Shown: positions 16,337 to 24,851 of the stretch, one piece after another
Layout: each line of letters opens with the position of its first letter
Numbering within the stretch: position 1 is the stretch's first letter
Assembly (NCBI GenBank): GCA_003222035.1
Contig: QHUS01000039.1
Span: forward strand, 1-40,535
Direction of reading: 5' to 3'
Length of the DNA stretch: 40,535 nucleotides
DNA from: Gemmatimonadota bacterium
GTDB taxonomy: Bacteria > Gemmatimonadota > Gemmatimonadetes > Gemmatimonadales > GWC2-71-9
Program-made: the position numbers and the translations under genes
Notes under the pieces: model-generated
The model's database searches: none
The model's input: the letters and a program-made list of their open reading frames with translations, nothing else
Told to the model about the DNA's origin: nothing

Positions 16337-16964
16337 GGCACCCGAATCTCAGTTGCGCTTGATGGTGATCACGGATGCACGCCTTCTCAAGGGGCGTGAT
16401 CCGGTCGAGGCGTGCCGCCGTGCTGTTGCAGGGGGGAAAGGGGCCACGATCATCCAGGTGCGTCTGAAGGACGCGCCGCCACGCGAGCTCTTGGCGCTCT
16501 CCCACGCCCTCGTGAGCGCCCTGGCGGTCCCCGTGATCGTGAACGATCGGGTGGACGTGGCGCTCGCGGCCGGGGCGGCGGGGGCGCACCTCGGTCAGGA
16601 GGACCCGCCCCTCGACCGGCTGCGGCCCCAGGTGCCGCCCGGCTTTCTGCTCGGGGTCTCGGTGGGTTCAGACGTCGAGGCCGAACGCGCACGGGGGTGG
16701 CCGGCGGATTACTGGAGCGTCGGGCCGTGCTTTGCCACGGCGAACAAGGCGGATGCGGGGCCGCCACTCGGCGCCGGCGGGTTTGCGCGCCTCGCACGGC
16801 TCGCCCCGGACGGCGTCCCAGTCATTGGGATTGGGGGCGTGACGGCGGGCAATGCGGCGTCCTTGATGAGCGCCGGCGCCGCCGGTGTGGCTGTAATCGG
16901 GGCGGTGTGGACCGCTACCGACCCGGGGGCCGCGGCGCGCGCGCTGCGCGCCGCGCTTGCTTGA
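16335..16964 (+). CDS. thiE: Thiamine-phosphate synthase
   Basis: A 209-residue TIM-barrel enzyme joining HMP-PP and HET-P to thiamine phosphate. It shows LRLMVITDARLL, the block IIQVRLKDAPPRELLAL (family: QlReK), VIVNDRVDVALAAGAAGAHLGQED (NDRxDxAlaxxAdGvHlGQxD) and VIGIGGVTAGNAASLMSAGAAGVAVI at the phosphate site. The QLREK-type motif reads QVRLKD, a mild change. The ATG at 16335 shares bases with the aroH ATG on the other strand; a second in-frame Met at 16362 (MVITD) is an alternative start and would leave room for a leader. Its 3' end overlaps mltG by 50 bases, convergently. No other thiamine gene is nearby. Confidence 0.9.
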   Translation: MAPESQLRLMVITDARLLKGRDPVEACRRAVAGGKGATIIQVRLKDAPPRELLALSHALVSALAVPVIVNDRVDVALAAGAAGAHLGQEDPPLDRLRPQVPPGFLLGVSVGSDVEAERARGWPADYWSVGPCFATANKADAGPPLGAGGFARLARLAPDGVPVIGIGGVTAGNAASLMSAGAAGVAVIGAVWTATDPGAAARALRAALA

Positions 16965-17976
16965 TGCGCGCGATCGCCGCGAGGTGCTCGTTGTAGGTGG
17001 CCGAGAAGACGTGCTTGCCGTCCGGTTGCGCCACGAAGTAGAGGAACGGCACGTCGGCCGGGTACAGGGCCGCCAGCAGGCTCGCACGCCCTGGTTGGCT
17101 GATGGGCCCCGGCGGGAGCCCCGTGTGGAGGTAGGTATTGTAGGCGGACCGCACGGCGAGGTTCTTCTCCCACACCCGTTTCAGGCGTCGCCCATGCGCG
17201 TAGCTCACCGTCGGGTCGGCCTCGAGGCGCATGCCGCGTCGGAGCCGGTTGTGATACACCGCTGAAATGAAGGGCCGGTCCGGGTCGTAGCGGACCTCGG
17301 CCTCGACGATCGACGCCAGCGTCACCAGCTGATGACGCGACATACGCAACGTGTCGAGCCGGGCCTGCCACTCGGGACTCCATTGCGTAATGAACTGATG
17401 CGCCATCACCCGCACCAGCTCCCGCGCCCCGATCCGTAGCGGCAGCAGGTAGGTCGTGGGAAACAAGTATCCTTCGGCGGTGCTCGCCTGATCCGGGAGC
17501 CCGAGGTTGGCGAGCAACGCGGAATCTTCGGCGGCGTCGATAAAGGAGTCGCGCGGAATTTTCAGCTGGGCCTGAGCGAGGTCTGCCACTTCGACCAGTC
17601 GCAGGCCTTCCCGCACGATGAAGCGCTGCTCGACCCCGCGCCCGCGCTCCAGTGCCGCCACGACGTCGGACCAGGACTCGTCCTGGTGCAGCAGGTACAC
17701 CCCGCTCTTGAGCGAGTGCGTGAGACCGCGGACCTTGGCATACAACCGGAACGTGCCAGGATGGTCGATCACGTGGTTGGCGGCGAGGGAGTCGATGGCG
17801 GCGTCGAGGGTGGAGCCGGCCGGGATGGTGACGGTGACACGGGGACCATCGGAGCCGCCACAAGCGCCGAACGAGAGGGCCAGCAGAACGCGGAATGCGG
17901 AAGTGGGAACGCGGAACAGAGCAGGGGAGGTCGCGCGCTTGTTCCGCGTTCCGCGTTTCGACTTCCGCGTTCTCAC
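16915..17976 (-). CDS. mltG: Endolytic murein transglycosylase (YceG family)
   Basis: A 353-residue protein of the MltG family, which cuts nascent peptidoglycan to end glycan chains. LysM-like N-terminal part: [20 protein letters not shown]. Catalytic domain: [15 protein letters not shown] (catalytic Glu), [46 protein letters not shown] and [25 protein letters not shown] at 17976 overlaps the ruvX stop, but the first 30 codons are a heptamer inverted repeat (17886-17975) giving an Arg-rich leader. A lipoprotein-like signal, [13 protein letters not shown], follows it. The native start may therefore be inside or after the repeat; family members normally have a plain membrane anchor here. Confidence 0.9.
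   Translation of the reverse strand: MRTRKSKRGTRNKRATSPALFRVPTSAFRVLLALSFGACGGSDGPRVTVTIPAGSTLDAAIDSLAANHVIDHPGTFRLYAKVRGLTHSLKSGVYLLHQDESWSDVVAALERGRGVEQRFIVREGLRLVEVADLAQAQLKIPRDSFIDAAEDSALLANLGLPDQASTAEGYLFPTTYLLPLRIGARELVRVMAHQFITQWSPEWQARLDTLRMSRHQLVTLASIVEAEVRYDPDRPFISAVYHNRLRRGMRLEADPTVSYAHGRRLKRVWEKNLAVRSAYNTYLHTGLPPGPISQPGRASLLAALYPADVPFLYFVAQPDGKHVFSATYNEHLAAIARIKQARRAARAPRPPGR
17886..17975. repeat. Heptamer inverted repeat, GAACGCG family (copy 1)
   Basis: The left arm (17886-17920) is five 7-base units, variants of GAACGCG with one GAAGTGG. The right arm (17941-17975) is five units of the complement. The 20-bp loop is unrelated to other copies. The core GGAAGTGGGAACGCGGAACA is shared exactly with the copy at 35772 and, apart from its junctions, with the copy at 39979. 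It covers the first codons of mltG. Confidence 0.9.
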
Positions 17977-18419
17977 GTGGCCGACCCCCGCTTGGCGTCG
18001 AGGTAGTGTTGCAGCAACAGAGCGGCCGCGAGCGCGTCCACGTCGCCCTTGCGTCCTCTGGTCGACCCGCCCATTTCGCGCACGGCCTGCAGCGCCCGGG
18101 ACGTCGTGAGGCGCTCGTCCCAGAGCTCCACAGGCCGTCCCCAGCGCCGCACGATATCGGCGGCGAGGATCCGTACCGCGGTCGCCGCATCGCCTTCGCG
18201 GCCCTCCTGGTCGAGGGGCAGACCGACGACGACGCCGGTCACGGCGTGCTGCTCGAGCAGCACGAGAAGCTCGCGCATCGGGAAGCGTTTGCCGAGGCGT
18301 CGGGTGAGGGTGGTGAGGGGTTGAGCCAGCGTGCGGGTCTCATCGGACAGGGCGAGGCCGATGCGGCGCTCGCCCCAGTCGACGCCGAGCAACCGGCCCG
18401 CGTCGCGGCCGCCCGTCAC
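17973..18419 (-). CDS. ruvX: RuvX/YqgF family Holliday-junction resolvase-like nuclease
   Basis: A 148-residue RNase H-fold protein of the YqgF family, implicated in 16S rRNA 5'-end processing and Holliday-junction resolution. Visible are [17 protein letters not shown] (first strand with catalytic Asp), [24 protein letters not shown] (second acidic residue) and [17 protein letters not shown] (last Asp). Length is typical. GTG 18419 overlaps the rho stop and its own stop overlaps the mltG GTG, so rho, ruvX and mltG form a tightly coupled chain. The ruvX-mltG order is seen in other bacteria. Confidence 0.92.
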   Translation of the reverse strand: MTGGRDAGRLLGVDWGERRIGLALSDETRTLAQPLTTLTRRLGKRFPMRELLVLLEQHAVTGVVVGLPLDQEGREGDAATAVRILAADIVRRWGRPVELWDERLTTSRALQAVREMGGSTRGRKGDVDALAAALLLQHYLDAKRGSAT

Positions 18420-19675
18420 CCCTGCGCCATGGTCGCGAAGAACTCGTTGTTCGTCTTGGTCCGCTTGAGCCGCTCGAGCAGGAACTCGATCGCCTCGACC
18501 GGTGGCATGTCGGCGAGGAAGTTGCGGAGCAGATACACCTTGTTGAGCTCTTCCTTGGAGAGCAGGATCTCCTCTTTCCGGGTGCCGGAGCGCTGGACGT
18601 CGATCGCCGGGAACGTGCGGCGCTCGGCGATCCGCCGGTCGAGGATCACTTCCATGTTCCCGGTACCCTTGAACTCCTCGAAGATCACCTCGTCCATCCG
18701 GGAGCCGGTGTCGATCAGCGCCGTTGCGAGAATGGTGAGCGAGCCGCCGCCCTCGATGTTGCGGGCGGCGCCGAAGAATCGTTTCGGTTTCTGCAGGGCG
18801 TTCGCGTCCACACCGCCCGAGAGGATCTTGCCCGAGTGCGGCACGACCACGTTGTGAGCACGCCCCAGGCGCGTGATGGAGTCGAGCAGGATCACCACAT
18901 CCTTGCCGTGCTCCACCAGCCGCTTGGCTTTCTCGATCACCATGTCCGCCACCTGCACGTGGCGGTCCGCGGGCTCGTCGAACGTCGAGGAGATCACTTC
19001 GACGTTCGTGCCCTTGACGTTCTCCTCCATGTCGGTGACCTCCTCGGGCCGCTCGTCGATCAGCAGCACGATGAGGTAGACCTCGGGGTGGTTCTCGATG
19101 ACGGAGTTGGCCAACTTCTGGAGCAGGATCGTCTTTCCGGCCTTGGGCGGCGACACGATGAGGCCGCGCTGACCCATGCCGATGGGGCTCAAGATGTCCA
19201 TCACCCGCATCGACAGGTCGCCGTCTTTGCGCTCGAGCTTGATACGCCGCTCGGGGTAGCGGGGCCGCAGGTTGTCGAACGCGACGCGGTGCTTCGCCTT
19301 CTCGGGCTCATCGCCGTTCACCACCTCGACCTTCAGCAAGGCGAGGTACCGCTCCCCTTCCTTGGGCGGCCGCACCTGGCCCATGATCGTGTCGCCGGTG
19401 CGCAGATCGAACCGCTTGATCTGGCTGGGGGACACGTAGATGTCGTCGGGCCCGTACAGGTAATTCCAGTCGGGACTGCGCAGGAATCCGTAGCCTTCCG
19501 GGAGGATCTCGAGCACCCCCTCCCCGCGCAGCACGGTGTCCGAGTCGAGGAGCGATTGCTCGATGCGAAAGATCAGGTCCTGCTTGCGGAGCCCTGAGTA
19601 GTTGGTGATGTTCAGGGTCTCGGCCATCGCGTGCAGTTCCGCGACGGATTTTCTCTTCAGTTCAGCGATATCCAC
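18416..19675 (-). CDS. rho: Transcription termination factor Rho
   Basis: A 419-residue hexameric RNA helicase that ends transcription at C-rich unstructured RNA. The N-terminal Rho_N part begins [19 protein letters not shown]. The RNA-binding cold-shock domain follows ([20 protein letters not shown]). The P-loop [13 protein letters not shown] lies at about 176-182, Walker B-like [16 protein letters not shown] next, the Q-loop [20 protein letters not shown] after it, and the end is TNNEFFATM. Everything expected is present and the length is standard. The start is GTG at 19675, with a GGAG about 11 bases before it. The leader to the divergent M50 gene is only about 140 bases. Confidence 0.97.
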   Translation of the reverse strand: MDIAELKRKSVAELHAMAETLNITNYSGLRKQDLIFRIEQSLLDSDTVLRGEGVLEILPEGYGFLRSPDWNYLYGPDDIYVSPSQIKRFDLRTGDTIMGQVRPPKEGERYLALLKVEVVNGDEPEKAKHRVAFDNLRPRYPERRIKLERKDGDLSMRVMDILSPIGMGQRGLIVSPPKAGKTILLQKLANSVIENHPEVYLIVLLIDERPEEVTDMEENVKGTNVEVISSTFDEPADRHVQVADMVIEKAKRLVEHGKDVVILLDSITRLGRAHNVVVPHSGKILSGGVDANALQKPKRFFGAARNIEGGGSLTILATALIDTGSRMDEVIFEEFKGTGNMEVILDRRIAERRTFPAIDVQRSGTRKEEILLSKEELNKVYLLRNFLADMPPVEAIEFLLERLKRTKTNNEFFATMAQG

Positions 19676-19814
19676 GTGTGTCGTTGCTCCGTAGGTCTAC
19701 GGCGGGCGAAACCCCGGGGTGCGGAGTGAACGCGTCGAGATTGGAATCAGGGAGTTCGAAGAGGTGCGAACGAGCTATAGTAGGATTCCCCAGGCCGCGA
19801 GTCAAGGGCACGCG

Positions 19815-20921
19815 ATGGATCTGACGGCATTCTTGCTCGCTTGGCGCACGTCCCAGCTCCCGGACCGGGAAGTCATTGACGCGCTTGTACATCCGGACCA
19901 CGCCCAGCCCTCGCCGGCCCTGGCGGAGGCGCTCGACGTGTGGCCCGGAAGCTACTACTGGTCGGATGAGCCCGACGGGCGTCACCTCGTCCTCACGCGG
20001 CCGTTGGGGCGGCGCCGGGAGCGCTGGGGGGTACACGTAACGCTGTTCCTCGCGACCCTGCTGACCACAACCGTCGCGGGGGCCGTCCTCAGCGGTGCGA
20101 TCGCCTACGACAGCGTTCTGGGTCTGTTCACGGGCTCGGACACGCTCCCCCGCCATTTCGTGCGCGCGTGGACGACAGGGCTCACCTTCTCACTGCCACT
20201 GCTCACGATTCTCACGTGCCACGAGCTGGGGCACTATCTCACCGCGCGTCGCTACAACCTCGACGTGTCGCCTCCGTACTTCATTCCCGTGCCGCTCGTG
20301 CCGTCGTTCATCGGAACCATGGGCGCGTTTATCCGGCTCCGCACCATGCTTTCCGACCGCCGGCAGCTGTTCGACGTGGGCGTGGCGGGTCCCATCGCCG
20401 GCTTCCTGGTGGCGCTGCCCGTCCTCGCGATCGGCCTCATCCTCAGTCACCCTCTCCCGGGGCACGGACCGTCGACGGGCCTGTTGGTGGGTATCGACCA
20501 TGACACCGCTGTCCTCGGCGGTTCGCTCGTCACAGCGCTGCTCCGGTTCCTGACCCACGGCACCGCATCGGCATTGCTCGTCCACCCGGTCGCGTTCGCG
20601 GGTTGGCTCGGTATGTTCGTCACGATGCTGAACCTGCTCCCCATTTCCCAGCTCGACGGCGGGCACATCCTGTATGCCGCGCTTCCCCGCTGGCAGCAGC
20701 GCATTGCACTCGGCTTCTGGGTTCTCGTCGTCATACTCGGCTGGTTCTGGCGGGGATGGCTGTACTGGGGACTGCTCGTGCTCGTCCTGTCGCGTGGCCG
20801 CCTCGGCCATCCACCGGTGCTCGATGCACAACGGCCGCTGCCGCGATCCCGGCGTGTGCTCGCATGGGTGGCGCTCGTCCTGTTCGTGATTACGTTCGCG
20901 CCGGTGCCGTTCAAGATCTGA
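19815..20921 (+). CDS. Site-2-type membrane metalloprotease (peptidase M50)
   Basis: A 368-residue polytopic inner-membrane zinc protease. The active site CHELGHYLTARRY lies at about 135-147 and the third ligand motif ISQLDGGHILYAALP at about 277-291. The middle stretch VPSFIGTMGAFIRLRTMLSD is typical of the S2P-like, PDZ-less group also found in plant EGY proteins. The first 70 residues are soluble, and the C-terminal helices end FAPVPFKI. ATG at 19815 gives MDLTAFLLAW. A TATAGT -10-like box lies at 19776-19781, within the short region shared with divergent rho, but no good -35 precedes it. The substrate is unknown; S2P enzymes often release membrane-bound anti-sigma factors. Confidence 0.9.
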   Translation: MDLTAFLLAWRTSQLPDREVIDALVHPDHAQPSPALAEALDVWPGSYYWSDEPDGRHLVLTRPLGRRRERWGVHVTLFLATLLTTTVAGAVLSGAIAYDSVLGLFTGSDTLPRHFVRAWTTGLTFSLPLLTILTCHELGHYLTARRYNLDVSPPYFIPVPLVPSFIGTMGAFIRLRTMLSDRRQLFDVGVAGPIAGFLVALPVLAIGLILSHPLPGHGPSTGLLVGIDHDTAVLGGSLVTALLRFLTHGTASALLVHPVAFAGWLGMFVTMLNLLPISQLDGGHILYAALPRWQQRIALGFWVLVVILGWFWRGWLYWGLLVLVLSRGRLGHPPVLDAQRPLPRSRRVLAWVALVLFVITFAPVPFKI

Positions 20922-20924
20922 GGC

Positions 20925-20983
20925 AAGGGGGACGCGGGACGAGGGAAGAGTGGGGGCTCGTCCCCCGTCCCGCTTCCCGGCTT
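20925..20983. repeat. Heptamer inverted repeat, GGGACGM family
   Basis: Successive units of about 7 bases, variants of GGGACGC and GGGAAGA, run from 20925, and the complementary units (CCCGTCC, CGCTTCC) run to 20983. They pair across a short centre at TGGGGGCTCG. It follows the M50 stop within 5 bases and ends just before the promoter-like region of the next gene. There is no T-run. Confidence 0.7.
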
Positions 20984-21045
20984 TCGAAGTATTGCGTAAG
21001 TGGGCGACCCTTATATCTTTGCATAAACCAGCCCTAGCGGTGCGC

Positions 21046-21333
21046 ATGCCTGGACAACAACCGGCACGCTACAACGCATCTGATTCGAACGAAGCGGTCG
21101 TCCACGATCTCCCCCCCATCCGATTCGACGGACAACTCATCGCCATTCGCCTCCAGGTACGCCGCTCCGAGGACGGGATCTTTCGGGGACGGGTTCTGTT
21201 CGGGGCCCCGGACACCGAGGCCGAGCGCTCCACGGCCGAGATCTTCTGCGCCACGTCGGAGCCGGACCTCTGGCAGGCGGTGCGGGATCTGCGGGACCAC
21301 CATCTGCGCGACTTGTACCGCTCGCTGTTGTAG
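21046..21333 (+). CDS. Hypothetical protein (95 aa) preceding a phosphoacceptor domain gene
   Basis: An unrecognised 95-residue protein starting MPGQQPARYNASDSNEAVVH. The core reads LPPIRFDGQLIAIRLQVRRS, then GRVLFGAPDTEAERSTAEIF, and it ends in a helix, WQAVRDLRDHHLRDLYRSLL. It has no cysteine cluster, signal or membrane segment. Upstream, TTGCGT (20992-20997) and a TATATC/TATCTT stretch (21012-21019) make a reasonable promoter, so it probably starts a transcript that includes the histidine-kinase-like gene immediately after it (TAG directly followed by ATG). The pairing suggests a shared role, but nothing in the sequence names it. Confidence 0.7.
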   Translation: MPGQQPARYNASDSNEAVVHDLPPIRFDGQLIAIRLQVRRSEDGIFRGRVLFGAPDTEAERSTAEIFCATSEPDLWQAVRDLRDHHLRDLYRSLL

Positions 21334-21522
21334 ATGGGTAACGCGGACTCGCTCAGGAAACTCCGACACGATCTCTCGAACCCCCTCGCTGCGATTCTTG
21401 CGGAAACCCAGCTCCTCCTGCTGGCACAGGAGAAGTATGACCCGGAGACGGTGGCCAGTCTGAAGCAGATCGAAGCGCTGTCGCGGAAAATGCGCGGCAT
21501 CCTCGAAGCGCTGGATAGCTGA
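21334..21522 (+). CDS. Stand-alone histidine-kinase phosphoacceptor (HisKA-like) domain, 62 aa
   Basis: The whole protein is the dimerisation/phosphoacceptor hairpin of a histidine kinase: LRKLRHDLSNPLAAILAETQ is an H-box (HDLSNPLAAI, family HELRTPL/HDLxNPL), then a turn and a second helix, ETVASLKQIEALSRKMRGIL. There is no sensor and no ATP-binding HATPase domain, and the next ORF on this strand is unrelated. It could be a phosphotransfer partner, a dimerisation decoy, or a remnant of a kinase. Compactness and the exact TAG-ATG junction with the upstream gene argue for a real small gene. No ribosome site of its own is obvious, which suggests translational coupling. Confidence 0.75.
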   Translation: MGNADSLRKLRHDLSNPLAAILAETQLLLLAQEKYDPETVASLKQIEALSRKMRGILEALDS

Positions 21523-21601
21523 ATCGGTGAGCCGGCCCCACCGGCCGCGGTACTGTCCCCCCGCCCTGTGGTGGCGCCCGATTCGAGGGGCGTTATCCGT
21601 T

Positions 21602-23410
21602 CTACGGCCGACGAATGTCGGAATACGGATTACGCTTGAGATACGCCCATCCGCTCGCGAAATAGCTGGCCAGGAGAATCGCCGACGCGGCGCTGACCGC
21701 GTACTTGAGAGCGGGTGCGGCATCGCTCGCCGATAGCAGGCCCTCGATCGAGCCGGCGACGGCGAGCAGGCACACCACCGCGCCGATCATCCGCACGGCG
21801 ACGACGCCTTGCACCACGAGGGCGTCGCGGCGGGTAAGGTCTCCGGGCGCGATCAGCGCCCTAGCGAGACGAAAGCCTGCGCCGCCGGAGATGAAGATGG
21901 CGGTGAGCTCGAGCACCCCGTGCCCGGCGATGAACGTCGCCAGGTAACCCGCCGCTCGGTAGTTCGCGAACACGCCGAACCCGACGCCGAGCAGAAGACC
22001 GTTGTACACGAGTGACACGACGGTCAGGAGCCCCGCGAGCAAGCCGCCGGCGAACGCGCTCAAGCACACCATGACGTTGTTCGTAATGATCCACGAGGCG
22101 AGCACCGGTCGCTCTTCGTTCTCGGCCTGGGCGTAGCCGATGCCATGGGCCTGCCGCTCGGCGGCCTGTTCGGCGCGGCTGAGCATGACGGGCGGCGCGA
22201 TCTCCTGGGCCAGATCGGGCTGCTCGCGGAGGATGGCGTACCCGACGGCGGCGGGGACGACGAACAGCAGGAACGCTACCAGCACGTACCGCCACGATTC
22301 GACCACCGCCGCCGGGAAGGCGCCCAGCACGTAGCGCGGCACGGCGAGACGGCGTGCGGCGGGAGCGCGGTAGAGAGCGTTGTGCCCCGCCGCGACCAGA
22401 CGCTCCAGGTATGCCACCACTTCCGGGCTCACGCCGTAGGTCCGCGCCCTTGCCAGATCCGCCGTGATTTCACGGTAGCGGGCTGCGAAGCCTGGGATTT
22501 CCGCCGCGGCCAACGCCCTTAGCCCCGCGCGCTCGATTCGGCTCGCGACGCGACGAAAACCCTCCCACGCCTCCTGCTTGCGTGCGACGAAGCGCTCGGC
22601 GGTCACCGTGGTACGTCCCGCGCCGCTCGCGGCTCGGGTCGCAAAGCGACTGCGGCGCTTGCGGCGCTCGTCCTCGTAGAGCGCCACGAGGTACTCCTCG
22701 GGATCGGTGGTGCGCCGCGGCACCCGGGTCTCGAATCGCTGGGCGAGCTCGACCGTCATCCGTATCTGGACTTCGGGAGCGAGGTCGCTGAGGCGGGCGA
22801 GAAGCCGGTCCAGTAGCCGAAACTCCGCCTCGGAAAGCTCCGGCGGACCGACCTCCACCGCTTCCTCGTCGGTCCGGACGGGGGCGAGCTTCCATTCGGT
22901 CGGGTGATCACGGACCACGATCGTGCCCGCAGCGAGGTCACCGAGCCGCTTGTTGCCGCGGTGGAGCACCATTGTCAGCACGGCGGGGAGGAGCAAGGAT
23001 GCGTATTCGGGACCCCGGATGAGGTTGCGCAGCGCGGCCGCCGTCAGAGTGATCGGGCGCCCGGTGTCCATCACCACCCGCAGCCCGAGCAGGATCTTGC
23101 CCGGCGTGCGGCCCCCGTTCAGCCCCTCAAACAAGACGTAGTAGCCGATCAGCGCGAAGCCCATCAGCAGGTAGATCAGCGCGCTCGCCCAGCGTCCCAG
23201 CATGCTCTCCAGCCCCAGCATCTCGGTCCCGATGTTGAGCGGGATGAGAATCGCCGAGATCAGCGCCAGGTCCGCGATCGCCGCGGCCGCGCGTGAGCCC
23301 AGCCCCGCGAGCTCGAACCGGACCTCGACGTGCTCCGGCGTTTCCACGCCGTGCTGCTGGCGCAGGTCGGGAGGAGCGGGGATGCCTGGGACTCGCGTGG
23401 GCGGAGCCAC
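21602..23410 (-). CDS. RDD - SpoIIM (DUF95) fusion membrane protein
   Basis: A 602-residue membrane protein made of two families that are usually separate genes. Residues about 25-175 form an RDD domain: GLGSRAAAAIADLALI, GYYVLFEGLNGGRTPGKILLGLRVV and RGNKRLGDLAAGTIVV. Residues about 195-590 form a stage II sporulation protein M-like domain with long helices (ERFVARKQEAWEGFRRVASR), five or so membrane segments, and YNGLLLGVGFGVFANY plus IAGHGVLELTAIFISGGAGFRLA. The host need not sporulate; this family is widespread. It faces away from the MoxR/DUF58 cluster (start 23410, next gene 23452), with which both families are typically linked. Its role may be membrane assembly or secretion; I cannot say more. 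Confidence 0.88.
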   Translation of the reverse strand: MAPPTRVPGIPAPPDLRQQHGVETPEHVEVRFELAGLGSRAAAAIADLALISAILIPLNIGTEMLGLESMLGRWASALIYLLMGFALIGYYVLFEGLNGGRTPGKILLGLRVVMDTGRPITLTAAALRNLIRGPEYASLLLPAVLTMVLHRGNKRLGDLAAGTIVVRDHPTEWKLAPVRTDEEAVEVGPPELSEAEFRLLDRLLARLSDLAPEVQIRMTVELAQRFETRVPRRTTDPEEYLVALYEDERRKRRSRFATRAASGAGRTTVTAERFVARKQEAWEGFRRVASRIERAGLRALAAAEIPGFAARYREITADLARARTYGVSPEVVAYLERLVAAGHNALYRAPAARRLAVPRYVLGAFPAAVVESWRYVLVAFLLFVVPAAVGYAILREQPDLAQEIAPPVMLSRAEQAAERQAHGIGYAQAENEERPVLASWIITNNVMVCLSAFAGGLLAGLLTVVSLVYNGLLLGVGFGVFANYRAAGYLATFIAGHGVLELTAIFISGGAGFRLARALIAPGDLTRRDALVVQGVVAVRMIGAVVCLLAVAGSIEGLLSASDAAPALKYAVSAASAILLASYFASGWAYLKRNPYSDIRRP

Positions 23411-23451
23411 GTCCTCATCTTATGCGTATCTCTCCGGGGGAGCGAGTGGCG

Positions 23452-24187
23452 ATGGCCGATCTCAGACCGATGGGTGTCGGGGAAGTCCTCGACGGCGCCC
23501 TCACTATCTATCGCCGTCACTTCATGACCTTTCTGGCACTCGGCATCATCTCGTTGTGGCTGCCCGTTGCACTGTCGATCTACGTTCAGCTGTCGGGTCC
23601 GCAGCAGCACATCGGCCTCGCCCTTTGCTCGGGCCTCCTCCAATACTTTGCCGGCCTGTTGCTCACGGCAGGCGTCATCCGCGTGATCTCCGACTTCTAC
23701 CTCGGTCGCGCGTCGAGCGTGGGAGAGGCCCTGGCGCTGGGCCTGCAGAAGGTGTGGCCGCTGTTCCTGGTCGGGTGGGGGAAGGTGATCCTCCTTGGTC
23801 TCATTGTGATGCTGCTCGGCGCCGTGGCGGCGATCAGCATTCCGGTACTCGCCAAGGGCGGCGCGCTTGGCGGGATGGTCGGAGTCGCCCTCCTCGTCGC
23901 CGTCGGATGGTTCGCGGTTTACGTGTCGTGCGGCTACGGTGCCACGACGCAGGTGGTGGTGCTCGAGCCGCTGCGCTCGAGCTTCGACGCCTTCGGCCGA
24001 TCCTGGGATCTAACGCGCGGGCGCAAGCTCCACGTGGTCGGCGTTCCTGCTCGTCGTCGCCGCGATCCTGCCCGTCATTCTCACGCCGGTGCTGCCCTGC
24101 GTGTTCACGCTGATGTACTACGACCTCCGGGTGCGCCGGGAAGCATTCGATTTGGAGCTGCTGAGCCAACAACTCAGCGCCGGGTGA
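23452..24187 (+). pseudogene. GPDPase-type multi-helix membrane protein, frame broken near 24035
   Basis: It starts at ATG 23452 (GGGGGAG 9 bases upstream) with MADLRPMGVGEVLDGALTIY, the usual opening of proteins with a glycerophosphodiesterase-type membrane domain. Four hydrophobic segments follow, then EPLRSSFDAFGRSWDLTRGRKLHV. The protein should continue with more membrane helices, but at about 24035-24040 the frame changes. A second frame then gives SAFLLVVAAILPVILTPVLP and the typical end MYYDLRVRREAFDLELLSQQ, stopping at 24187. From memory of relatives, about 50 residues are missing between the halves. The uncorrected frame continues to 24216 as nonsense. Position in front of DUF4129 and MoxR genes is normal for this cluster. 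Confidence 0.8.
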
Positions 24188-24212
24188 GCCCACCGCCGCG
24201 ACCGAGGCAGCC

Positions 24213-24851
24213 GTGAATCCGTGGCTCGTCGCCCTCGATCAGGCCGTGCCCGCGGACTCGGTGCGGCACGCCGTCCGCGCAGTCTTCGCGCGCCCGGAAT
24301 ATCAATGGGGTGAACCTGGGCCCCTGCTGCGATGGCTGACGACGTGGTGGCGGTGGTTGCAGTCCGCCCTCGCGTCGCTCGATGCTGGCCACCCCGTGAT
24401 GGCGCGCGCGGTCTTCTGGGGCGCCATCGTGGCGCTGCTGGCGATCGTCGCCCACTTCGGGTACGTGGCGTGGCGAATCTACCGAGCGACGGTCCGGCCG
24501 GTGTCGGCTCGAGCGGCGCCCACCGGTATGCGGCTCGAGGACGCCCGCGCCTACCTCGCGCGCGCCGACGAGCTCGCCAACGCCGGGCGCTTCAGCGAAG
24601 CGTTGGCATACCGCTTCATGGCGCTGCTCCTCCAATTGGAGCGTGCCCACGTCGTGCAAGTGCACCCATCCAAAACGCCGTTCGAGTATGTCGGCGAAGC
24701 GCGCCTTGACGCCGGTACGCGGCTCTCGCTCGGCGGTCTGGTGGACCAATTGTATCGCCACGTGTTCGGTGGTGAACCGTGCGACGCCCGCGCGTACGAC
24801 GACTTCGGCACCGCGGCTCAGCGGTTGAGCGAGCATGTGGCGCCGGCCTGA
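24213..24851 (+). CDS. DUF4129-domain membrane protein
   Basis: A 212-residue protein starting at GTG 24213 behind GAGG. It has a predicted extracytoplasmic N-terminus (VRAVFARPEYQWGEP, WLTTWWRWLQ), one membrane helix at about 70-90 (VFWGAIVALLAIVAHFGYVA), and a C-terminal cytosolic DUF4129 helix bundle (ARADELANAGRFSEALAYRF). DUF4129 sits at the end of transglutaminase-type proteins or stands alone, as here, in MoxR/DUF58 clusters. Its exact job is not known; co-occurrence suggests a membrane complex with the neighbouring DUF4350 and DUF58 proteins. It overlaps the next gene by 17 bases. Confidence 0.82.
   Translation: MNPWLVALDQAVPADSVRHAVRAVFARPEYQWGEPGPLLRWLTTWWRWLQSALASLDAGHPVMARAVFWGAIVALLAIVAHFGYVAWRIYRATVRPVSARAAPTGMRLEDARAYLARADELANAGRFSEALAYRFMALLLQLERAHVVQVHPSKTPFEYVGEARLDAGTRLSLGGLVDQLYRHVFGGEPCDARAYDDFGTAAQRLSEHVAPA

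Noticed and set aside
20190..21047. Long minus-strand frame opposite the M50 protease
   Set aside because: It is charged and repetitive (Glu/Arg/His-rich), without motifs, and mirrors the membrane-protein codons.
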